A stretch of 64,000 nucleotides of DNA from Ostreococcus mediterraneus (lineage: Eukaryota > Chlorophyta > Mamiellophyceae > Mamiellales > Bathycoccaceae), in the NCBI GenBank assembly GCA_012295225.1, contig WMKK01000017.1, positions 310,001-374,000 on the forward strand, written 5' to 3'. The notes under the pieces are model-generated. The model was not told where the DNA came from, did no database searches, and saw nothing but the letters and a program-made list of their open reading frames with translations. Both the position numbers and the translations under genes were made by a program. This document shows, piece after piece, positions 8,914 through 17,199 of the stretch (within the stretch, counting starts at the first letter, position 1; every line of letters begins with the position of its first letter).

Positions 8914-11496
8914 ATGACGCACGGTGTGACGTACGTGAACGAGGCGTACCGTGACGACGTCGGTTCGTCGGGCGACGACGACGAACGTCTCGGCTCCCCG
9001 CCTCGCCTCTCTCGCGCGCGCGCATTCAACCGCCCACCGCCGTTGAACACGTCATCGTCGATGCTCAAGTCCTTCTCTTCCTCGCGGTCGTCGTCGCCCG
9101 CGGGTCCACTATCGCGACGGACGACGCCGCTCTCGAGCGCGTCGTCCGCGGCGTCGCTCTTCGAAGACGCCGAAGCGCCGCAGAAAACTCTGGATGACAC
9201 AGACTTGCGCCCGTGCGTCATGCGTTTCATGGATGGCGACACCGTCACACACGAGCGCCATGTGCGCGTCATCCGACGAGATGTCGTGCTCAGGCGACGC
9301 ATCGGTGGTGAGACGTACGTCGTCGCTCGCGCGCGCTCGTCGGAGGAACGCTTGCGATGTCTCGCCGCGTTGACGTCGCACGCGCACGAGCTCCGCCTCT
9401 CTGCCGACGAATCCTCCACCGCCGGCTACGCCGCGCTCGCACACGACGCCATCATCGTAGATAACGTCGACGACGTGTGTTCGCACGACGGCACGACGAT
9501 GTATTACGTCGTGAACGATGATCCTTTTGATACCCGGCTGTACGGCGTCGCTCGGGCGACGTCCCGAGACGCCGACGCCTTCGTCGCGCGGTTTGGATTT
9601 CTCAACGGTGTGATGCGCGATTTCGGCACCGATGTCGTCATCGATCGGTTCTTCGCGTGTCGCGCGTCGAGTGAGATCGATGCGGGCGACGGGTGTGGCG
9701 GCGCGGAATTCGTGCGGACGTGTATGATTGACGCGCTGCGACGCTCGAGCTCGAGCCGAGGCGAAGCGTGCGTCGCCGTGGCGAGCGCGGCGCCCATTCG
9801 CATCGCCGACGCCACCTGCCACGCGCACGTCGACGACACAGGACGTCGTCGAGACGTGTTGACGTATGATGGTATCATGTCCGTCGAGGATGTGATGCTC
9901 GAACGGGAGGATTGGGTGACGCGAAGGTTTATTAAATTGTACCGCGTGCCGACGAGCGTTCCAGCGACGGGGGACGCCGGCGTCGCGAAATCGTGGTTGA
10001 AAATGGTCTCTCCAGCGAAAACGCGCGGGAGCGGTGCAGACGCGTACGAGGACGTATTGGAGGAGCCAACGCTCGTGAGCACGTTTCACGCGGTGGCGAA
10101 GCGAGCATTGGAACCTGGCGCGGAGGCGGAGCGTGTCGCGCCGGCGTCGGCGAGCGTCATCGCTCGCGCGTGCGGCGTCGTCATCGATGACGACGACGAC
10201 GACTTTAACGATGCGTTCGCACACTCTCTTATCGACGCGCTGTCGTGTGCGCTCACGACTGACGGCGGCGCACCATTGCGCGATGATGTCGTGTTTGAAC
10301 CATCCGCCGACGTCGAATTCCAACGCGCCGCGCTCGACGCCGCTCGGGGCGCCGCCGACACCTCATCGACGCGCGCACCGCGACGCTCAAGCGCCGTCGT
10401 CGTCGTATGCCCACGTTCGCACACCACGACCGCCGACGACCTCGTGGAGTCCTTGCGCGCATCCATGCGCGCCGCGGACGCCTCGGCGTGCGTCCTCGTC
10501 GCCAAATGTACGACGTCGCTGACATTCGACGGTGGATTTTCCACCCGAGACATCCTCGCACGCGCCGCCGAATCCGGCCTCTTCACCGACGGCGGTATAT
10601 TCAAATCAACCGTTCACACCGCATGCGGTGCACGCATCATCGCCGCGCGGTTTCACCAGCGCCCGTTCGGCATCCGCGCGAGCGTCCCGAGCGATGTCGA
10701 GCCGCTCCTCGCCATCGAAGCCGACGCGTGGAAAGACACCCCAGACATGCGCACTCCCGCGAGCACCATCGTCGAACGCGTGACGAACAACGCGGCGATG
10801 AATTTCATCGTCGAAGACATCGCCACGCGCGTCGTTCGCGGGGGCATGTACGCGCAGTTTATCGATAATGTTGACGCCGCGGGGTCGACGACGTGGGACG
10901 CCAAGGAGACGAATAGACGTCTCGCGGATTCCACGCGGTGCGTGCAACTCTTGGATGTCTTCGTCGACCAAGCGTACGGTGCGGCGTGCGCCGCGGCGGC
11001 ATCACAATCCGGCGCGTCACCCGCGGTATCTGTCGGGCAAGAGTTGCGAAACCACGTGCTATATTTTGCCGAGCATTCAAACGCGCGCTGGGCGTGCGCG
11101 GTGACGCGGACGCGCGGATTTCGCGAGACGCAACGTAAATCCTCGTCGAAAGATCTCTCATACGAGGCGTACGTGCGCGGGAAAACGCTCGACCGCGGGG
11201 TGTTTTTCCACACCTCGGCTGGGGCGGAGATTGTGAAGATTGTCTCGCCGTGGCGCGTCAAGGATGACGAGAACGACGGCAACGGCGTGCTCGTGAGGTA
11301 CGACGTCGAAGAGTACGCGTTTTCGCGAGCGACGACGCGCGGGAGACATCGACCAGCCACAATGCGACGACCGAGCGACCCGACGGTGAATGGGGGCGAG
11401 TATAGCAATACTATTCAGGCGATTGCGTGGGAAGCGCGCGCACGCTCGTTCCCCGTGCGCCGTACAACGCGCGACGACGAGGACGAGGATGAATAA
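8914..11496 (+). CDS. Unrecognised 860-aa protein, possible C-terminal GNAT-like domain
   Basis: The N-terminal 90 residues are low-complexity and rich in Ser and Arg, with SSSMLKSFSSSRSSSP. No signal peptide or membrane segment is visible. The central part (about 100-560) has no motif I recognise. The C-terminal third (about 590-800) starts with FGIRASVPSDVEPLLAIEAD, as acyl-CoA N-acyltransferase (GNAT) domains often do. It later has GVFFHTSAGAEIVKIVSPWR and DENDGNGVLVRYDVEEYAF, resembling the end of large GNAT-like modules. The tail is acidic (DDEDEDE). It is convergent with cyclophilin H, whose stop lies 17 bp away. The GNAT link is tentative; a lineage-specific protein is equally possible. 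Confidence 0.55.
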   Translation: MTHGVTYVNEAYRDDVGSSGDDDERLGSPPRLSRARAFNRPPPLNTSSSMLKSFSSSRSSSPAGPLSRRTTPLSSASSAASLFEDAEAPQKTLDDTDLRPCVMRFMDGDTVTHERHVRVIRRDVVLRRRIGGETYVVARARSSEERLRCLAALTSHAHELRLSADESSTAGYAALAHDAIIVDNVDDVCSHDGTTMYYVVNDDPFDTRLYGVARATSRDADAFVARFGFLNGVMRDFGTDVVIDRFFACRASSEIDAGDGCGGAEFVRTCMIDALRRSSSSRGEACVAVASAAPIRIADATCHAHVDDTGRRRDVLTYDGIMSVEDVMLEREDWVTRRFIKLYRVPTSVPATGDAGVAKSWLKMVSPAKTRGSGADAYEDVLEEPTLVSTFHAVAKRALEPGAEAERVAPASASVIARACGVVIDDDDDDFNDAFAHSLIDALSCALTTDGGAPLRDDVVFEPSADVEFQRAALDAARGAADTSSTRAPRRSSAVVVVCPRSHTTTADDLVESLRASMRAADASACVLVAKCTTSLTFDGGFSTRDILARAAESGLFTDGGIFKSTVHTACGARIIAARFHQRPFGIRASVPSDVEPLLAIEADAWKDTPDMRTPASTIVERVTNNAAMNFIVEDIATRVVRGGMYAQFIDNVDAAGSTTWDAKETNRRLADSTRCVQLLDVFVDQAYGAACAAAASQSGASPAVSVGQELRNHVLYFAEHSNARWACAVTRTRGFRETQRKSSSKDLSYEAYVRGKTLDRGVFFHTSAGAEIVKIVSPWRVKDDENDGNGVLVRYDVEEYAFSRATTRGRHRPATMRRPSDPTVNGGEYSNTIQAIAWEARARSFPVRRTTRDDEDEDE

Positions 11497-11513
11497 ACTG
11501 ACAAACACTTGTA

Positions 11514-12059
11514 TTACATCTCCCCACACTCCGTAATCACCACCGGAAGCTTGGGCTTATTCCCCCCACCCGTGGCGACATTCTCAATCTTCCTCACCAC
11601 TAACAACCCATCGCCTAGAACGCGCCCGAACACCACGTGCTTCCCATCCAACCACTCCGTCTTCGCGCACGTCACGAAAAATTGGCACCCATTCGTATCC
11701 GGCCCGCTATTCGCCGAACTCAACAACCCCGCCCCAGTGTGCTTGCCCACGAACGGCTCGTCGGCAAACGTCGTGCCATAAATAGAAATCGATCCCGTAC
11801 CGTCACCCTTGACGATATCGCCCCCCTGAATCATGAAATCAGGAATGACGCGATGAAACGCGACGTTTTTGTACCCGCGCGGCTCGCCCTCGCGCGAGCG
11901 AAACTCCCCCGTGCACATCTGCCTAAAGTTCTCCGCCGCCCGAGGCGCGACGTCGGCGAAGAGTTCAAACGTGATGCGTCCTATGGGCGCGCCGCCGATG
12001 GCGACGTCGAAGAAGACGATCGGATTCGTCGACACTGGCACGCGATTGTGCCAATCCAT
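11514..12059 (-). CDS. PPIH: Cyclophilin H-type peptidyl-prolyl isomerase
   Basis: 181 aa from the ATG at 12059, which gives a start close to that of animal and plant CypH ([20 protein letters not shown]). The frame extends 33 residues upstream, but that part is Arg-rich and unlike the family. Catalytic features of an active cyclophilin are present: [14 protein letters not shown] (with the key Arg), [20 protein letters not shown] (with Phe, the Trp of the drug-binding site, and His). Family members of this type associate with the U4/U6.U5 tri-snRNP through PRP4/PRP3, so a nuclear splicing role is likely. It is convergent with the gene ending at 11496 and divergent from eIF1. Confidence 0.9.
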   Translation of the reverse strand: MDWHNRVPVSTNPIVFFDVAIGGAPIGRITFELFADVAPRAAENFRQMCTGEFRSREGEPRGYKNVAFHRVIPDFMIQGGDIVKGDGTGSISIYGTTFADEPFVGKHTGAGLLSSANSGPDTNGCQFFVTCAKTEWLDGKHVVFGRVLGDGLLVVRKIENVATGGGNKPKLPVVITECGEM

Positions 12060-12343
12060 GGTGAATGTGATTCTGGATGATTCTCGAGCTCTGACGCGCG
12101 ACGCGACGGCGATTGATTCGCGCTGCGCGTGAAGGCGTGCAGAAGTCTTTTCGCGCAATCGTTCGCGGGCGCTTTGACTGCGCGGTCGACGCGTCGCGCG
12201 GCGGGGAATGGCGATTGTAGATGCCCTGCGGCGTCACAACGCTGCGCGTCGCGACTTGACCTCGCCCGCCGCTCGCCCGCTCTTTTCTCTCGTTTCTCTA
12301 GCGTTTACCCCATCACAAGCGCTACCGACGGATACAGCGATAT

Positions 12344-13093
12344 ATGGCTGACGACTTGGTGTTCGGTGCGTGCGCGCGCGAGCGTCGATGCGCGCGCGAC
12401 GCGCGTGTGTGCGCGAATGATGGCGCACGCGCGTGGATCTCACGGGTGATGGGATCGCGGGCGCGGGCGCGTCGCGCGAGCGTGGGTTCGCGCGAATCGC
12501 GCGCGCGATGGATGCATGGGAATGTTATGCGTTGTTAGGGCGCGTCGCGCGGGCGCGTTCGGGCGGTGAGACGCGCGCGAGCGGGTGATTGATGATTGGC
12601 GCTCGAGCTGACGAGGTTCAACGTCGAGGTGGTTTGGTTGACGTTTACGTTTACGTTTACGCGTGACGCATGGCGCGTTCGTGCGAGACGAGTACGACGA
12701 ATGACTGACGCGTGTTTCTTTATTGTTTCCTTGTCGCGCGCAGCGAACGACCCTTTTGCTAACGAAGCGCTTGACTTTGGCGACGAAGACAAGCCGAAAA
12801 AGGAAAAGAAGGAATCCGCGGATTCCGTGCAGGACAACTACATTCACATTCGCGTGCAACAAAGAAACGGGCGTAAGAGCTTGACGACGGTGCAAGGGAT
12901 TAATCCGAAGATCAACAAGAAGATCATCCTGAAGGAATGCAAAAAGAAGTTTAATTGCAACGGATGCATTGTTGAGGATCCCGAACACGGAGACATTGTA
13001 CAGCTTCAAGGGGACCAACGACGACAAATTGCGACGTTCCTTGTCGAGGAGAAGATTGCGAAGAAGGCGTTAATCAAGGTTCACGGGTCTTAA
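12344..13093 (+). CDS. EIF1: Translation initiation factor eIF1 (SUI1), two exons
   Basis: Exon 1 is 12344-12365 (ATG to TTCG) and exon 2 is 12744-13093; the joined protein is 123 aa and starts MADDLVFANDPFANEALDFG. The donor is G|GTGCGT. A CTGAC motif lies near 12699, followed by a pyrimidine-rich tract and a GCGCAG acceptor. The SUI1 core is clear: YIHIRVQQRNGRKSLTTVQG, then KKFNCNGCIVEDPEHGDIVQ and a Gln-rich QGDQRRQIATFL helix. eIF1 binds the 40S subunit and guards start-codon selection. The 378-nt intron is the longest placed in this window, as is common for first introns of highly expressed genes. The assignment is secure. Confidence 0.94.
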
Positions 13094-13433
13094 ATTCGCG
13101 CACGTGAAGTGGCGTCAACGGACATTTACAAACAGTCTGTTTCCGACGCCAAACGCAACGAGCGTTACGTAAAATAAAGCGCGCTTACAAGTGACCGTGG
13201 GAGTGGTCTCGAAGGGAAAACAAAAAGTGTGGAAATTACATAGAGGAGGGCTGGCGTCGCCTCGTGCGGCGACGCCGTAATTTTACAAACTATTAGTTCC
13301 GTAGCGGCGTCGTCGCTTGCGCGCGCCAAATTTCTCTCTTAGCTTTCGTTGCTCTTAAAAATTTGATGATGATATGAAACATAATGATGATTTTTCTACT
13401 GGTAACTATAACAACAATGACGTGTTCGGAATT
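13094..13433. other. Convergent intergenic region with a perfect hairpin
   Basis: This lies between the ends of eIF1 (+) and the S1-domain gene (-). It is more A/T-rich than the genes. Positions 13253-13261 (GGCGTCGCC) and 13268-13276 (GGCGACGCC) form a perfect 9-bp stem with a 6-nt loop. TGATGA-like words near 13365-13395 resemble C boxes of snoRNAs, but no matching D box is seen. No protein frame is convincing. Confidence 0.5.
13253..13276 (+). other. Perfect inverted repeat, 9-bp stem
   Basis: GGCGTCGCC-TCGTGC-GGCGACGCC. Located in the eIF1/S1 convergent region. It may be part of a transcript's 3' region or of a small RNA. Confidence 0.6.
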
Positions 13434-14192
13434 CTAAGGTGCAGACTCAGGCGCGTCCGTCGTCGTCGCCTTTGAAGCGCTCGCACTCCAAGAACGCGCG
13501 TCTCTCTCGCGTCGCTTTGCCTCGCCTCGGCGGTCGGCGCTCCCGCCGCCCAAAGGCCCACTCACGACAATGTTCCGGTAACTATCCCCAGACGCAGTCA
13601 TCTTAAGAATCTTAAACCCCAACAAATCACCAATCACGGGCGACTCGGGTTTCTTCCCCGTCTCTTTCGCCTCGCGCAACGCAGCCTCAACCGTCGTCGG
13701 CGGTTTCCGTCCTCGATACGCCCGCATCGGTAAAAACGCAATCACCCCAGCGATACCCACCGCGTACCCACCATTCACCGCATTCAACAATCGCCCTTTC
13801 ACCACGCTCCCACTGTCGCGAGCGCTAATCAGCTCGCGCCATATCGATTCCCGTTCCCGTTCCGCGCGAAGCCCTTTAACCTCGAGATCGAGCTCGCCCA
13901 TTGGATTGTTCATCCATTTCACCCTCGCCTCGACCACGTCACCGATCGCCACCTCGCCATCGAGCTCAGCCAACTTATACGTCGCCACCGTGCGCACGCC
14001 CGTGTCCGCGATGGCGATGCCGTTCCTATGGTCCACCGCGGTGATCACGGTTTTGATGACTTTGCCTTGAATGTTCGGCAGCAACGCGTTACTGCGCTCG
14101 ACGGACGCGCTCGTGGACGTGCTCGCGCGCGCAGCGCTCGTCGTCGCGATCGCGCGCGCGTGCGTGGCGATTCGCCAGGCGCGACGCGACAT
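13434..14192 (-). CDS. S1 RNA-binding domain protein, probably organellar
   Basis: 252 aa. The N-terminus (MSRRAWRIATHARAIATTSA) is basic and looks like a mitochondrial or plastid presequence. Residues about 35-115 carry KVIKTVITAVDHRNGIAIAD and a following beta-rich segment. Residues about 125-205 match an S1-type fold (GSVVKGRLLNAVNGGYAVGI, then AFLPMRAY). The C-terminal 30 residues are charged, and PLGGGSADRRGEAKRRERDA may contact RNA. S1 repeats bind single-stranded RNA; organellar bS1-like ribosomal proteins have this size and layout. It starts 23 bp from the divergent serine acetyltransferase. Which organelle it serves cannot be read from the sequence. Confidence 0.72.
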   Translation of the reverse strand: MSRRAWRIATHARAIATTSAARASTSTSASVERSNALLPNIQGKVIKTVITAVDHRNGIAIADTGVRTVATYKLAELDGEVAIGDVVEARVKWMNNPMGELDLEVKGLRAERERESIWRELISARDSGSVVKGRLLNAVNGGYAVGIAGVIAFLPMRAYRGRKPPTTVEAALREAKETGKKPESPVIGDLLGFKILKMTASGDSYRNIVVSGPLGGGSADRRGEAKRRERDARSWSASASKATTTDAPESAP

Positions 14193-14215
14193 GATGTCGG
14201 TCGTCGGGCGCGGCG

Positions 14216-14503
14216 ATGTGGCGATGCGCGGTGCCCATCAGCGCCGCATTGATTGTCGCGCGACGCGCATCCATCGACGCGCACAGCGCGCTCGGACGCA
14301 CGCGAACGACGGCGAGAACGGGCGCGATGTCGACGGTGGCGGCGCATCGCGTCGTCGCGCGCGGCGCGCGCGCGTGGAGGGCTGAGCGCGCGCGGGCGCA
14401 TCATGGAGCGCAGCGTGAGCCACGGGTACGCGGCGCGCGGTGCGTCGCGATGCGCGCGGCGAAGGACGACGGGCGCGGCGCGCGCGAGAAGACGAGCGCG
14501 TTA

Positions 14504-14540
<37 letters not shown>

Positions 14541-15676
14541 GCGGGGAGATGACGGCGAATGAAATCATGGATGCGCTGTGGGCGGACGCGCACCCAAAGT
14601 ACTTGCAGAGCGACGTCGGCGATTCGTTCTGCGAAGACGTGGATCTTGCCGATGAAAACGAACGGCGGCGAGATGCGACGGCGATAGCGTCTTCGTCTTC
14701 GTCTTCGTCTTCGTCTTCGTCTTCTTCGGTGAATGAGGACGATGAGGACTTTGTGTGGCGCGCGATTCGCGAAGAGGCGTTGCGGGACGCCGCGGTGGAG
14801 CCGATGCTGTCGAGTTACTTGTACGCGTCCATTTTAAGCCACGAGACGCTCGAGCAAAGCATCAGTTTCGTACTGGCGAATAAACTCGCTGATAGCACGT
14901 TGCTTCCGACGCAGCTTATGGAAATTTTCAACTCGGTGCTCATGGCTGAGGGAGAGGGCGGGCGAGAGCTTCGCGAGGCGTTGCGGGCGGATATATTGGC
15001 GTTTAAAGAACGAGATCCGGCGTGTATTGGGTATTCACACGCGCTGTTACTCCTTAAAGGGTTTCATGCGCTAGAGTCGCATCGGATTCAACACGCGCTT
15101 TGGACGCGTGGCCAAGATTTAATGGCGCTCGCGATGCAAAGCCGGATTTCAGCCGTGTTTACGTTGGACATTCATCCGGCGGCTCGGCTCGGTAAAGGCA
15201 TTTTAATCGATCACGGCACCGGTGTGGTGATTGGTGAGACGTGTGTGATTGGCGATTACGTGAGTATTTTACAAGGAGTCACGCTTGGAGGTACGGGCAA
15301 GGCAACTGGCGATCGTCATCCAAAGATTGGACCGCACGTTTTAATCGGCGCGCATAGCACCGTGCTGGGGAACATTACAATCGAGCGCGGGTCGATGATT
15401 AGCGCCGGAAGTTTAGTGCTCAAGCCCGTGCCACCGCATACAATGGTCGCTGGCTCGCCCGCTAAGGTTGTCGGCAAGGTGCGCAATCAGCGTCCAGCGT
15501 TAGCGATGGACCATCACGTCACGCCCATGGCGCCGACGTTTTGCGCCGATTTAGAAGCGGCGGTGCGCAAGCAAGTTCAAGAAGAAAATGAGCGGTGGCG
15601 CGCGCGCGATGAAAGCGTGCGTTATACAGTACTTACGGCGGATGAAAAGCGCCGACGCCGACGCGATCGACGATAG
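14216..15676 (+). CDS. SAT: Serine O-acetyltransferase, plastid-targeted
   Basis: 486 aa from the first ATG; ATGs at 14324 and 14452 could also be used. A long basic N-terminus with two serine tracts precedes the enzyme. The tracts come from TCG repeats at about 14500-14540 and TCTTCG repeats at about 14690-14730. The catalytic part has the helical SATase_N domain (DFVWRAIREEALRDAAVEPM) and a left-handed hexapeptide helix with IHPAARLGKGILIDHGTG, GVTLGGTGK and AGSPAKVVGKV. These carry the His/Asp pair of CysE enzymes. It makes O-acetylserine for cysteine synthesis and normally binds O-acetylserine (thiol) lyase through its C-terminus. The C-terminal tail after the helix is longer than in bacterial CysE and basic. 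Confidence 0.94.
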
Positions 15677-15844
15677 GGCGTAGCCGATGATTAGAAGCAA
15701 GCAAAGCGATGTTAAAAGAACTTTTTCTTATCAATTATTGAACATGGCGGCGACGTCTCGATGATCTCCCTGCTACTAAAGAATCCCGCACGAACGGACG
15801 CGCGCGTGCGCACGCACGCACCCGTGTATACGATGGCGTAAATA

Positions 15845-16789
15845 TTAATCAAACGGGTCGATGCGCGGGTCGTGTTCGGTGGCCAACGCCATACCGGTGC
15901 ACAAGCACGAAGTGCACATAACCTTTGCGGTGCCGCTACACGTCGGACAGATGCAACGAGACTTTGACGTCGGGTCGATCAAACGACCCGGGTTCGGACT
16001 CGCAATGCATTCCGCGCACTGCACATAGCCGCTACCTTTGCAGTACATGCAAATCTTCTTTCGTTGCTCCTTGACGTTGTTGATTTCAATGACAAAGAAC
16101 GCGGAAATCGCGCCGACGGCGCCGCCAGTGAACGATGCGACAATTGGATCAACCTGCGCGAGCTGCGCGGGCAAATGCATGCCATCTATGAATTCTGCGT
16201 ACGTCGTTCCACCTACACCGAGCTTCACTTCCGCCACGGGCGCGATTAAGCCACCAAAAATCAACAACGTGGCCACGGCGGCGCCCCAGTAAATTCTATA
16301 GTCCTTCAAACTATCCTCAGTCAGCACTGGAAATCCAGGAATGACCGACTCAAACTCTCGAGGCTTCTCCATTTCTTCATCCAACCCAAGCGTCTTCACG
16401 CGCTGCTGCACTCTGAGTCGTCGCAACTCCTCCATGAGCAAAAATACGCGTTGTCGACGACTTTCAATGTTATTCGCGATCTCCTCCGATTGCATCTCTG
16501 CGAAATCAACCACGCTGTTCCGCCCTTCAATGATACAAAAGTTCTCTGGCAACGCTCGAGAATCATACGCATCCCGAACGAACCCACCGCGAGACGCGCT
16601 CAACTCTACTCCCGCGTCCGCCGCCTGACCCTCCGCGCGCTCCGCCTCCGCCCGCGCCGACCCCTCGCCCGCCTCCGCGCCTCTCACCACCGCCTCTCGC
16701 GCCCGTCGCGCGCGCGAACATCGCACGCGCCCAGCGCTCGCGCGTTCGACCCCCACACACGCTCGCGCGTGCGTCAACGTCGCGCGCAT
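15845..16789 (-). CDS. OR: ORANGE (OR) protein, plastid DnaJ-type zinc-finger regulator
   Basis: 314 aa. A basic transit peptide is followed by the conserved block NFCIIEGRNSVVDFAEMQ and a helical RRQRVFLLMEELRRLRVQQR stretch. Two membrane segments lie near residues 170-195 and 220-245 (GGAVGAISAFFVIEINNVKE follows). The C-terminal domain holds four CxxC motifs (CMYC, CAEC, CPTC, CTSC) and ends ATEHDPRIDPFD, the same ending as plant OR. OR holds phytoene synthase in an active state and promotes chromoplast formation in plants; in algae it probably controls carotenoid flux. It is divergent from quinolinate synthase. The match is strong throughout. Confidence 0.95.
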   Translation of the reverse strand: MRATLTHARACVGVERASAGRVRCSRARRAREAVVRGAEAGEGSARAEAERAEGQAADAGVELSASRGGFVRDAYDSRALPENFCIIEGRNSVVDFAEMQSEEIANNIESRRQRVFLLMEELRRLRVQQRVKTLGLDEEMEKPREFESVIPGFPVLTEDSLKDYRIYWGAAVATLLIFGGLIAPVAEVKLGVGGTTYAEFIDGMHLPAQLAQVDPIVASFTGGAVGAISAFFVIEINNVKEQRKKICMYCKGSGYVQCAECIASPNPGRLIDPTSKSRCICPTCSGTAKVMCTSCLCTGMALATEHDPRIDPFD

Positions 16790-17199
16790 CGTCCCCGCAA
16801 CGTTGCTCCAAAAAGCGCTAAAACCTCTTCCCTCGTCGCCTCGTGCGTCGCCTCTCGCGTCGTCGTGCGCGCGTCACCGATATTTAACGACGCGTGCGCG
16901 TGTGAGGTGGTGTCGTGCGTGCGTTCGGCGTGCGCGCGTCGCGTCGCAGTCGCGCGGCGTCGGCGTATGCGGCGCGAACGGTGACGATGCGCTGGCTTAT
17001 CCAGTGTGCTCTAAACCCTAGTGACCGATGTCGACGACGTCGCGCGCGCGCTCGCGCACACCGCGACGCGCGACGACGCGACCGGCGGCGCGCACGCGTC
17101 ACGCGACACGCGTTTTCACGATCACGACCGCGTCACGCGGCGACGGATTGGCCGAGCGCGAGCCGCGCGCGGGCGCACGGAGTGGCAAAGCGCGCTACG
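16790..17199. promoter_or_regulatory. Bidirectional 5' region, OR and quinolinate synthase
   Basis: This is the only space between the divergent start codons at 16789 and 17200, so it must contain both promoters. The quinolinate synthase frame stays open back to 16915 with another ATG at 16987, so part of this region may be coding if an upstream start is used. A TATTTAA-type sequence occurs near 16881. No repeat or RNA gene is visible. Confidence 0.4.

Noticed and set aside
9109-10323. 404-codon open frame on the minus strand
   Set aside because: It lies wholly antisense to the 860-aa gene, is rich in Arg, His and Val from GC-codon mirroring, and has no recognisable motif.
12440-13027. 195-codon minus-strand frame across eIF1
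   Set aside because: It is antisense to the eIF1 intron and exon 2, which have firm splice sites and a clear SUI1 domain.
13330-13400. Possible C/D snoRNA from TGATGA-like words
   Set aside because: No CTGA D box at suitable distance and no terminal stem were found on either strand.
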